The notes beneath the pieces were generated by a model. That model did no database searches. It saw only the letters and a program-made list of their open reading frames with translations, and was not told the origin of the DNA. From Clostridia bacterium (GTDB lineage: Bacteria; Bacillota; Clostridia; TANB77; UBA1234): a stretch of 13,473 nt of DNA. Each line of letters begins with the position of its first letter. The first letter of the stretch is position 1. Location of the stretch: assembly GCA_900753135.1 (NCBI GenBank), contig CAADXZ010000187.1:1-13473 (forward strand), given 5' to 3'. A program made the translations under genes and the position numbers. Below are positions 1 to 7,505 of the stretch, one piece after another.

Positions 1-136
1 ACGAAAGGTTACAAAAAGAAATTACAAATTAAATTTTAAGTTGCATAAATTTAAAATAATAATACTTAAAATTACTTTATGGAACACGCTCTGTTTCGCT
101 ACGAAAGAACTTACTTCAAATACATTGAACGCACAA

Positions 137-173
137 AAATGCAGGTTGCACTATATAAGCACAACCTGCATTT
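137..173 (-). terminator. Intrinsic terminator of the SH3-repeat gene
   Basis: A 12-bp perfect inverted repeat (137-148 with 162-173, core ATGCAGGTTG / CAACCTGCAT) lies just past the stop of the SH3-repeat gene. Read on the minus strand, three further pairs including U-G wobbles extend the stem and shorten the loop to about 7 nt. The stem then runs into TTTTT, a normal rho-independent layout. On the plus strand the inner pairs do not form as well. No convincing terminator was seen between the phosphodiesterase gene and the SH3 gene, so this hairpin may also end readthrough from the long operon upstream. Confidence 0.85.
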
Positions 174-179
174 GATTAT

Positions 180-887
180 TTAATTGATATTAATGTCTGC
201 AGTTTTAACAAATCCAATGAGTTCTTTGTTATCACTCCAATACGAGATGGCGTAATAGTCACCTTGCACAGCTCGAATTGTAACAATTTCACCAACATCA
301 AGTCTCCTTACAACTTTGTAATCTGGACTAGGATAAACTGTAACGTTAGTCTTAGTTTTTGCCGTACCATTTATTGGCGTCAACGACAAGTACCAGTTAA
401 TCTCATCTAACGTGATTACAGTCACATTCTTTGGAATGTATCCGGCTGCCGTTCGCAAATTAACAAGATAGTAGTTATCTGTTTCAGCAATTACAACAAA
501 CATGTCTCCTGCAGAAACATATCCTACACGTTTTTTGGTGAGTGACGGAGCCGCATATACAGGTGCACCAGAGCAAAGGTAAATTACCTTCGGATTCAAC
601 ATGATATATGCCGAATGTGCATATGCAATAGTTCCGTCATCAAGCTCGATTGCATACCAACTTCCGTTTTCTCCGACAATGTTGAGTACATCACCGTTCT
701 TTGCAGAGAAGACCTTCTTTGCACTTTCTTCTGGAGCTACCCGAACCGATACGTTACGAGAGATTACATATCCATCTCCCCAACTTACCGATTCAGCAAC
801 AGCCTCATTTGCAAAGACTGCATTGAACCCGGTCACCAAGATTGTAACCAGAGCGAGGACAGCGATGACGCTAATCAGCCGTTTCAT
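180..887 (-). CDS. Secreted protein with three bacterial SH3 repeats
   Basis: Predicted 235-residue exported protein. Residues 1-26 look like a signal peptide: MKR, a hydrophobic stretch, then possible cleavage after VFA (26) or AVA (31). The rest reads as three SH3b-like units at about 38-98, 101-153 and 172-230. Each has the pattern of a 'V.V...PS....V' strand, a 'G....V' turn and a 'WY.I' or 'YY.V' strand. Such domains usually bind peptidoglycan or act as wall-attached modules. No catalytic domain is present, so the role is unknown. The ATG at 887 was chosen because AGGAGG lies 6 nt upstream and the signal peptide starts there; an in-frame ATG at 953 would lie upstream of the promoter -10. 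Sampled lines are about 42-48% GC with CTG, GTC and CGG codons, unlike the neighbouring metabolic genes. The gene stands alone with its own promoter and terminator. Domain assignment is good; function is inferred. Confidence 0.85.
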   Translation of the reverse strand: MKRLISVIAVLALVTILVTGFNAVFANEAVAESVSWGDGYVISRNVSVRVAPEESAKKVFSAKNGDVLNIVGENGSWYAIELDDGTIAYAHSAYIMLNPKVIYLCSGAPVYAAPSLTKKRVGYVSAGDMFVVIAETDNYYLVNLRTAAGYIPKNVTVITLDEINWYLSLTPINGTAKTKTNVTVYPSPDYKVVRRLDVGEIVTIRAVQGDYYAISYWSDNKELIGFVKTADININ

Positions 888-924
888 GGTATCCCTCCTA
901 ATTAATTTTTTTGAATACAAAAAT

Positions 925-953
925 ATTATATCCAAGATTACATAATTTGTCAA
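925..953 (-). promoter_or_regulatory. Sigma-A promoter of the SH3-repeat gene
   Basis: On the minus strand, a perfect -35 TTGACA (948-953) is followed by a 17-nt spacer and a perfect -10 TATAAT (925-930). Transcription would start near 917-919, giving a leader of about 30 nt with AGGAGG at 894-899. An exact consensus match with ideal spacing predicts strong, possibly constitutive transcription. No operator-like repeat was seen next to it. Confidence 0.85.
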
Positions 954-970
954 TTGCTTAACACTTAGTT

Positions 971-1477
971 TTACAATATTTCTTTTATTTCATACTCTCC
1001 ATCATTAATAACTAAATAGCTATTTTTTGTTCCATCTTTAGGAAGTGACACTGATCCAGGATTAATACACGTTACGCCATTTTTCTCTTTTATAAAGTCT
1101 GTATGAAAATGTCCATAAACCAAAACATCCACATCAGCTGGCATATTGTCTATGTTATATTTATGTCCATGTGTAAATAAGTATCTTTTTCCATCTAAAT
1201 TCATTTGAATGTTTTCTTCAAATTTGAAATCAGATATCATTTCATCAACTTCTGCATCACAATTACCTCTAACACATAGAATGTTTTCTTTTAGTCCATT
1301 TAGTATTTTTGCTACGTCCATTGGACTATACGCCCTTGGCAATGGATTTCTAGGTCCATGATAATATAAATCGCCTAGTAGTATTAGTTTATCTGGTTGT
1401 TCTTCGTTATATATTTCTTCTATCTTTTTTGCATAATAATATGAACCATGTATATCTGAAACAACTAGTAATTTCAT
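971..1477 (-). CDS. yfcE: YfcE-type metallophosphoesterase
   Basis: A 168-residue calcineurin-like phosphoesterase of the YfcE/MJ0936 family; E. coli YfcE is slightly longer at about 184. All metal-binding motifs are visible in order: SDIHG (D8, H10), GD (D36), GNCD (N72), THGH (H103, H105) and GHFH (H123, H125). The YfcE-specific stretches HGPRN.LP..Y.P and VRGNCD.EVD are also conserved. E. coli YfcE is a Mn-dependent phosphodiesterase active on artificial substrates; its natural substrate is not established, so none is assigned here. The protein is cytosolic, with no signal peptide or membrane segment. It is the last gene of the long run starting at rex, 33 bp after the APH-fold gene, with a GGAG ribosome binding site before the ATG. 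Family assignment is firm; its link to the hydrogenase operon may be only transcriptional. Confidence 0.93.
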   Translation of the reverse strand: MKLLVVSDIHGSYYYAKKIEEIYNEEQPDKLILLGDLYYHGPRNPLPRAYSPMDVAKILNGLKENILCVRGNCDAEVDEMISDFKFEENIQMNLDGKRYLFTHGHKYNIDNMPADVDVLVYGHFHTDFIKEKNGVTCINPGSVSLPKDGTKNSYLVINDGEYEIKEIL

Positions 1478-1510
1478 GTTCTTCTCCTTTTATGCTCTCG
1501 TTTTTTTATT

Positions 1511-2272
1511 TTATTCATAATCTACAACGTTTATCCAACGGCTTAGGAATTCTTGTTCTTCTTCTTTTCCTTTCGTCATTTGAGTGGCAGCTACTATTGG
1601 AATCCATCTTTGAATATTGGCTTTTGAAATACCACTCTTCTCAGAGAATAAGTTGATGTATTTTTCTGCTAATGCATCTTTCTTGTCTATTGAGAATAGT
1701 AAAAATGTTCTCGCAGCATCTGCTGATGCATTTCCTTGTGTTACATGTGACCAGTCAATTATACAAGCTGTTCCATCTTCTTTTATTATTATATTACTTG
1801 GATTGAAATCGCCATGACATAACTTAACATGGTCTTTCATCCCCTCTAATCTTTGCATCAACTCATATCTTGTGTCTTCGCCAATCTTTTTAGCATTAAC
1901 AAGTTTTCTTCTAAATTTATCTTTTATTCTACTTAAAAGAGGTACTCTATGTGATAATACTTTTAGTTGAAGGTCTATAAATAAATTCAAGTATTCGTCT
2001 TCTTTTTCTGGATGCTCTTCCATTAGCTTATTAAGTGGTGTTCCTTCAATATATTCAGAAACTAGTGCCCATCTATTATCGATTTTTGTTACTTCAAGTA
2101 ATTTTGGAATATTTAAATCTGTTCCTTCTTCAACTCTTGCTTGGTTTAATGCTTCATTTAATATATCTGCTTTTGAATAGTCTTCAACAAATAGTTTTAT
2201 TGTTTTGTCTCCATCTCTATAAACAGTTTTTGTTTTTCTTTCTGCTATTGGATTGCTTAAATTATATTCCAT
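1511..2272 (-). CDS. APH-fold (aminoglycoside phosphotransferase-like) kinase
   Basis: A 253-residue protein with a kinase-like APH/choline kinase fold. Visible elements are a candidate ATP-binding lysine in TIKLF (K26), a candidate helix-C glutamate (E40), a hinge region with VSEYIEGTPL (71-80), the catalytic loop HGDFNPSN (H153, D155, N160) and the metal-binding IDW (D173). This set supports an active small-molecule phosphotransferase. Specificity cannot be read from the sequence, and families with this fold include antibiotic, choline, homoserine and sugar kinases, so it should not be taken as a resistance gene. The start codon overlaps the adhE stop (TAATG) behind a strong GGAGGTG site, which implies translational coupling to adhE. 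It has no signal peptide. Fold assignment is confident; substrate is unknown. Confidence 0.85.
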   Translation of the reverse strand: MEYNLSNPIAERKTKTVYRDGDKTIKLFVEDYSKADILNEALNQARVEEGTDLNIPKLLEVTKIDNRWALVSEYIEGTPLNKLMEEHPEKEDEYLNLFIDLQLKVLSHRVPLLSRIKDKFRRKLVNAKKIGEDTRYELMQRLEGMKDHVKLCHGDFNPSNIIIKEDGTACIIDWSHVTQGNASADAARTFLLFSIDKKDALAEKYINLFSEKSGISKANIQRWIPIVAATQMTKGKEEEQEFLSRWINVVDYE

Positions 2273-4881
2273 TATCTTTCACCTCCATAATATGCTTTTA
2301 GATACATTTCTTTAATTTCGCTCATCAATGGATAACGTGGATTTGAGCCTGTGCATTGATCATCAAATGCTTGTTCCGTCATCTCATCAAGTGTATCTAA
2401 GAAGTACTTTTCATCAACACCATAGTCTCTTATAGTCTTCTTGATTCCTATCTTTTCTTTTAATTCATTTATTGCTTTTATTAAGTTCTCAAGCTTCTCC
2501 TCATCAGTATTTCCACCTAAGTTTAGAGCATCAGCAGCCATTGCATATTTGTGTAATGTGTGTGGATGATCATATTGTGGAAATGTTCCCATCTTTGTTG
2601 GAACTTCAGCACTATTAAATCTTAAAACATACTCTATCATAAGAGCATTGGCAATACCGTGTGCTATATGATGGAATGCTCCTAATTTATGTGCCATTGA
2701 GTGACAAACTCCTAAAAACGCATTTGCAAATGCCATACCAGCCATTGTCGCTGCGTTAGCCATTTTCTCTCTTGCTTCTGGATCATTTGCACCGTTCTCA
2801 TAAGCTCTTGGTAAATATTTAAATATATTCTTCAAACTTTCTATTGCAAGTCCATCTGTAAATTCAGTAGACATCATTGATGCCATTGCCTCTAAATCGT
2901 GAGTTACAGCATCAATTCCTGAAGCTGATGTCAATCCCTTTGGTGCATTCATCATCATATCTGCATCAACGATTGCCATCTTTGGTAATAATTCATAATC
3001 TGCAAGAGGATATTTGATTCCTGTCTTTTCATCTGTGATAACAGCGAAAGGTGTAACCTCTGAGCCTGTACCTGCAGATGTTGGAACAGCTATGAAATAT
3101 GCTTTTTCACCCATTTTAGGGAATGTGTATACTCTCTTTCTTATATCCATAAATCTCATAGCCATATCCATGAAATCTACTTCAGGATGTTCATACATTA
3201 CCCACATGATTTTTGCAGCATCCATTGCACTACCACCACCGATAGCAATAATACAATCTGGTTTAAACATATTTAAAGCTCTTGTTCCTTCTATTGCACA
3301 TCCTAAAGTTGGATCCGGTGCAACATCTGAGAAAGTATCATAATCTATTCCTAATTCTTCTAATTTACTTGTAATTGGTTTTGTATAACCATTTTCAAAC
3401 AAGAATTTATCTGTTACTATGAATACTTTTTTCTTATTCATTACATTCTTTAACTCTTCAAGAGCAACTGGTAAGCAACCCTTTTTAATATACACTTTTT
3501 CAGGTGTTCTAAACCAAAGCATATTCTCTCTCCTTTCAGCAACTGTTTTTATATTCATTAGTTGTTTTATTCCAACGTTTTCTGATACTGAATTTCCACC
3601 CCATGAACCACAACCAAGTGTTAGTGATGGTGTTAATTTAAAGTTATATAAATCACCTATTCCACCTTGTGAAGATGGTGTGTTTATAAGTACTCTACAA
3701 GTCTTCATTTGGCTATAAAATCTCGCTATTTTTTCTTTTTCATTAATTGTATCTATATACAATGATGATGTATGTCCTAATCCACCATCTTCTATAAGTT
3801 TTCTAGCTTTTTTAATTGCTTCATCAAAGTCTTGAGCTCTATACATTGCTAAAACTGGAGATAATTTCTCGTGTGCAAATTCTTCAGATAGGTCAACACT
3901 TTCCACTTCACCAATTAAAATTTTTGTATTTTCTGGAACATTTACATCTGCAAGTTTTGCAATTGTGTATGCAGATTGTCCAACTATTTTAGCATTCAAT
4001 GCACCATTTATAATTATTGTTTTTCTTACCTTTTCTGTTTCTTCACTATTTAATATATAGCAACCTCTTTTTACAAATTCAGCTTTTGCTTCATCATATA
4101 CTTTGTCTAATATAATTACTGATTGCTCTGATGCACATATCATTCCATTGTCAAAAGTTTTAGAATGTATTATTGAGTTTACTGCCAAAACAATATTAGC
4201 AGATTCATCAATAATTGCAGGTGTATTACCTGCACCAACACCAAGTGCTGGCTTTCCACTTGAATAAGCAGATTTAACCATACCAGGTCCACCCGTTGCT
4301 AATATTGTATCAGCTGTTTGCATCAACAAATTTGTCAATTCAAGTGAAGGAACATCAATCCATGCTATTATACCTTCTGGTGCACCAGCTTTTACAGCAG
4401 CTTCTAGCACAATCTTAGCAGCAGCTATTGTTGAGTTTTTTGCTCTTGGATGTGGACTAATTATTATTCCATTTCTTGTTTTTAAACAAATTAATGTTTT
4501 AAATATTGCAGTTGATGTTGGGTTTGTTGTTGGTATAACAGCTGCAATAACACCAATTGGCTCTAATACTTTTTTTATACCATATGCTGGATCTTCTTCT
4601 ACAACACCACAAGTTTTTTCATTTTTATATTTGTTGTAAATATATTCTGATGCGTAATGATTTTTTATTACCTTGTCCTCAACAACACCCATACCAGTTT
4701 CTTCTACTGCCATCTTGGCAAGAGGAATTCTCGCCTGATTTGCTGCTATTGCAGCCGCTTTGAATATTTCATCGACTTGTTCTTGTGTAAATTTTGCAAA
4801 TTCTTCCTGTGCTTTTTTTACTTTAGCAATTGTTTCTTTTAGTTTTTCAACACTATCTACAATTTCATATTCCTTACTCAT
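2272..4881 (-). CDS. adhE: Bifunctional acetaldehyde/alcohol dehydrogenase AdhE
   Basis: An 869-residue full-length AdhE that reduces acetyl-CoA to acetaldehyde and then to ethanol, using two NADH. Residues about 1-440 are the CoA-acylating aldehyde dehydrogenase half, with the nucleophile in MICASEQS (C249) and the TTNPTSTAIFK stretch (118-128). Residues about 455-869 are the iron-dependent alcohol dehydrogenase half. It has the GGGSAMDAAK nucleotide-binding stretch (548-557) and metal ligands D657, H661, H727 and H741 in GIDAVTH, CHSMAH and HHIAHG, offset by four from E. coli AdhE. The enzyme is cytosolic and this family forms spirosomes. The ATG overlaps the preceding hydrogenase gene by 8 bp and has a strong AGGAGG site, so both are on one transcript. 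Lying in a rex-led operon, it is probably repressed when NADH/NAD+ is low. No truncation or missing catalytic residue was seen. Confidence 0.98.
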   Translation of the reverse strand: MSKEYEIVDSVEKLKETIAKVKKAQEEFAKFTQEQVDEIFKAAAIAANQARIPLAKMAVEETGMGVVEDKVIKNHYASEYIYNKYKNEKTCGVVEEDPAYGIKKVLEPIGVIAAVIPTTNPTSTAIFKTLICLKTRNGIIISPHPRAKNSTIAAAKIVLEAAVKAGAPEGIIAWIDVPSLELTNLLMQTADTILATGGPGMVKSAYSSGKPALGVGAGNTPAIIDESANIVLAVNSIIHSKTFDNGMICASEQSVIILDKVYDEAKAEFVKRGCYILNSEETEKVRKTIIINGALNAKIVGQSAYTIAKLADVNVPENTKILIGEVESVDLSEEFAHEKLSPVLAMYRAQDFDEAIKKARKLIEDGGLGHTSSLYIDTINEKEKIARFYSQMKTCRVLINTPSSQGGIGDLYNFKLTPSLTLGCGSWGGNSVSENVGIKQLMNIKTVAERRENMLWFRTPEKVYIKKGCLPVALEELKNVMNKKKVFIVTDKFLFENGYTKPITSKLEELGIDYDTFSDVAPDPTLGCAIEGTRALNMFKPDCIIAIGGGSAMDAAKIMWVMYEHPEVDFMDMAMRFMDIRKRVYTFPKMGEKAYFIAVPTSAGTGSEVTPFAVITDEKTGIKYPLADYELLPKMAIVDADMMMNAPKGLTSASGIDAVTHDLEAMASMMSTEFTDGLAIESLKNIFKYLPRAYENGANDPEAREKMANAATMAGMAFANAFLGVCHSMAHKLGAFHHIAHGIANALMIEYVLRFNSAEVPTKMGTFPQYDHPHTLHKYAMAADALNLGGNTDEEKLENLIKAINELKEKIGIKKTIRDYGVDEKYFLDTLDEMTEQAFDDQCTGSNPRYPLMSEIKEMYLKAYYGGER

Positions 4882-6331
4882 GTTTTTCCTCCTTTATCTT
4901 TTTGTTATTTAAATTATATAAATCTATTGAATTTTTAATGTTTTGCTCTTTAGCTTGTTTTCCAAACTTGTCTATCTCCACAACATTTTTTGGTCCATGG
5001 TGAATACATAGTGCTCCATTTAAGCAACCTCCATCACAAGCCATTCCTTCAAAGAAATTTTCTAGTGCTTTACCCATTTTTAATTTTAATAGATTGACTT
5101 TGCACGCTGCAATTCCACTCATTGCAACTGGTTTTACATCATCCATATCAAAGTATTCTTTTGCAATAGTTTCTATTCCTTGTGATATTCCACCAGACTT
5201 TGCAAATATTCTACCATAGAAAGATGCATTGTTTAGAACCGTTTCTTCAAGAGTCGTCATATCAATTTCTCTTGCGTCAAAAAACGCTTGAAGCTCCTCA
5301 AAAGAAATGACGCTGTCAATTGCTCCACCTGTTTTTTCTAATTTATATTCTATTTTTTTACTTGTACAAGGTCCTATGAAAACAACTTTAGCAGTTGGAT
5401 CAGATTCTTTTATAAGTTGTGCTGCATATACCATTGGTGATACTGAACCAGAAATATACTTTGTTAATTCAGGAAAGTTCTTTTCAACATACATTACAAA
5501 AGATGGACAACAAGATGTCGTCAAAACACCTTTTTCCTTTAATTCCTTTGCTTCATTGTACAATGCAATATCTGCACCAAGTGCTGCTTCAACAACTTGA
5601 TGAAAACCTAATTTCATTATTCCTGTAACAACTTGCTCTGGCTTTACATTATCAAATTGACCTGCTATTGAAGGGGCAATTACAGCGTATACATTATAAT
5701 TCTTATTATTGTCAGATTTTCTTAATATATCTATTGTTTCTAAAATATATGACTTATCTGATATTGCTCCAAATGGACATTGATATACACAAGCTCCGCA
5801 AGATATACATTTATTATTATCAATTTTTGCTTTTTTATTTTCATCTATTGATATAGCATCAGCTTTACATGCTTTAACGCATGGTCTTTCTTGCTTTATT
5901 ATTGCTGAATACGGACATACAGTTGTGCACTTACCACATTCAATACATTTTTCTTTATCTATATATGATTTGTGATTAACTATAGAAATTGCTCCTTTTG
6001 GACATACTTCAACACATCTATGAACTAAACAACCTCTACAAGCAGGCGTTACATACATGCCTTCTGCAGGGCACTCATCACAAGCAATATCTATAACTTC
6101 AACAGAATTAGGATTTGATTTATCTCCTCCCATTGCAAGAGCTATTCTTTCTTCTATAATAGCTCTATCTTTATATACACAGCAACGTGCAATAGGTTTT
6201 GGTCCTGGTGAAATCTTTTTTGGTATATCTTTATAGCATGATGCTAAATCATCATCATACGCTTTTTTGATTACCTCTTTTAAAACCTCATATTTTAGTT
6301 GCTGAACATATGTATCAAATTTATTATTCAT
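4874..6331 (-). CDS. [FeFe] hydrogenase, probably group B, with ferredoxin-like N-terminus
   Basis: A 485-residue cytosolic iron-only hydrogenase. The N-terminal 200 residues are rich in cysteine: a CC pair (50-51), C84/C87, C98/C101/C106/C110, C129/C132/C135/C139, C151/C155 and C175/C178/C181/C185. This gives at least two classical [4Fe-4S] sites and probably more. The H-cluster domain (about 210-455) carries L1 TSCCPSF (C274 proton-transfer position, C275 ligand), L2 GPCTSKK (C322) and L3 MACDGGCLNGA (C432, C436), so all cluster ligands are present. L2 has Gly where classical hydrogenases have Met. It lacks a PAS domain. This layout suggests a group B enzyme, probably H2-evolving with reduced ferredoxin, comparable to HfsD of Thermoanaerobacterium; the subgroup is my inference. 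It lies 13 bp after the phosphatase gene and overlaps adhE. Confidence 0.92.
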   Translation of the reverse strand: MNNKFDTYVQQLKYEVLKEVIKKAYDDDLASCYKDIPKKISPGPKPIARCCVYKDRAIIEERIALAMGGDKSNPNSVEVIDIACDECPAEGMYVTPACRGCLVHRCVEVCPKGAISIVNHKSYIDKEKCIECGKCTTVCPYSAIIKQERPCVKACKADAISIDENKKAKIDNNKCISCGACVYQCPFGAISDKSYILETIDILRKSDNNKNYNVYAVIAPSIAGQFDNVKPEQVVTGIMKLGFHQVVEAALGADIALYNEAKELKEKGVLTTSCCPSFVMYVEKNFPELTKYISGSVSPMVYAAQLIKESDPTAKVVFIGPCTSKKIEYKLEKTGGAIDSVISFEELQAFFDAREIDMTTLEETVLNNASFYGRIFAKSGGISQGIETIAKEYFDMDDVKPVAMSGIAACKVNLLKLKMGKALENFFEGMACDGGCLNGALCIHHGPKNVVEIDKFGKQAKEQNIKNSIDLYNLNNKKIKEEKHE

Positions 6332-6344
6332 AGCAATCCTTCCT

Positions 6345-7505
6345 TTAATAATATTTTACAGTTATTCTCTTTCCCATAAGTTTTAAGTTTTCTGAAAGTT
6401 TCTCTACTAATTTAAACTTAAGTGTGCTGTCTATTGGAAGCCCACTATGAGCCTCGTTTACAGCTTGACCGACAAAGAAATTCACATCTGTTGCTTGCTC
6501 AAATAAAAAGTTAGCAAGCTGAGATGCACCATCTTTTTTCAAAAAATTCTTTGGTAGGTCACTATCAACTTTTAAGTACTCTTCTGAAAGTTCAATAAGC
6601 TTTCGCAAAGTAAGTACTCCTTCGGTTGTTAAATCTATTCCCCTTATAAATCCAATAGGTGGAATATCGCTTTCTATATAGTCTAGATTTGTTTCAACTT
6701 TTTCATTAAGGTAATTTGCAACAATTTGTGAAGTTGTCCCACCACAAACAATTCTAATGCCTTCATTACTTAAAAAGTCACTTACATATTTATTACAGTC
6801 TTCCCTTTTTACTGGTGGACCTATCATAATATTTACATGACTTTCTTTTCTAATTTTAATTGCTGCTACAGTTGTATCATCTCCTGGTTCTCCCATATAC
6901 AAAGCTTCACTCGCACTTGCTAAAATGTTTGCAATGCACCTTGCTGACATTTCTGGTTCGATATTTTGAGTTAAATATTGTATAATATCTTCTCTCTGCC
7001 AACCTAGATTTAATGTTTTTCCAATTCCAGCATGTGGAACTCCATCAGACATTAGTAATATAACGTCTTGATTTTTCAATTTTAAATCTGTTTTATAAAC
7101 TTTTTTATTTAATATACTTAATTCTTTACGTTTTAATTCTTTATTAACTCCATTACTAAAAAATATACATTGTGGATTATCAAATTCAAACATGTAACCC
7201 ACACCATCATTATTTATGTGGATAACAGAAAATGTTGAGTACGCAACACCTCTTTCTTTGCAGACAGGTAAGGTTTGTACAATAGTTTCTATACATTCTT
7301 CCATCGAAATATCATTAGAAACCATTGTGCTTAGTATTTTAGAAGTTAATGTAGATAATATATTTGCTTTAACACCACTACCTAAACCATCTGCTAAAAC
7401 AATTGTAGTGTAGTCTCCTTTTTTTACAATAGAAACTCTATCTCCACACAATTCCTCACCATATTTATTGAATGAAGTATAACCATATTCAAGAAAAAGT
7501 CCCAT
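6345..7505 (-). CDS. SpoIIE/PP2C-type phosphatase linked to sensory hydrogenase
   Basis: A 386-residue protein whose N-terminal half (about 1-218) is a SpoIIE-like PP2C serine/threonine phosphatase. The metal-binding aspartates are in place: GDRVS (D22), ADGLGSG (D39), LMSDGV (D154) and GDDTT (D209, D210). Residues about 222-386 form a second region of unassigned function containing VCGGTTSQIVANYL (253-266). There is no membrane segment, so this is not the sporulation protein SpoIIE itself, which has a large membrane domain. It starts at the stop of the PAS hydrogenase gene (TAATG), and the same pairing is known for phosphatase-linked (group C3) sensory [FeFe] hydrogenases and for hfsC. The likely role is output of a hydrogen or redox signal by dephosphorylating an unknown target. 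No anti-sigma or anti-anti-sigma partner is in the window. Confidence 0.9.
   Translation of the reverse strand: MGLFLEYGYTSFNKYGEELCGDRVSIVKKGDYTTIVLADGLGSGVKANILSTLTSKILSTMVSNDISMEECIETIVQTLPVCKERGVAYSTFSVIHINNDGVGYMFEFDNPQCIFFSNGVNKELKRKELSILNKKVYKTDLKLKNQDVILLMSDGVPHAGIGKTLNLGWQREDIIQYLTQNIEPEMSARCIANILASASEALYMGEPGDDTTVAAIKIRKESHVNIMIGPPVKREDCNKYVSDFLSNEGIRIVCGGTTSQIVANYLNEKVETNLDYIESDIPPIGFIRGIDLTTEGVLTLRKLIELSEEYLKVDSDLPKNFLKKDGASQLANFLFEQATDVNFFVGQAVNEAHSGLPIDSTLKFKLVEKLSENLKLMGKRITVKYY

Noticed and set aside
92..106. Small palindrome TTTCG-CTA-CGAAA
   Set aside because: A 5-bp stem without a U tract or nearby gene start is expected by chance.
601..945. Plus-strand open frames across the SH3 gene
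   Set aside because: They lie opposite a gene with signal peptide, ribosome binding site and repeats, and their translations show no domain or suitable start site.
1511..2272. Aminoglycoside resistance gene
   Set aside because: Only the general APH fold is supported; the context is metabolic and no feature indicates antibiotic specificity.
3014..3718. Plus-strand open frames inside adhE
   Set aside because: They are antisense shadows of a fully conserved enzyme with no ribosome binding site or recognisable protein motif.
6345..7505. Sporulation phosphatase SpoIIE proper
   Set aside because: The large N-terminal membrane domain is absent and the gene is coupled to a sensory hydrogenase gene.
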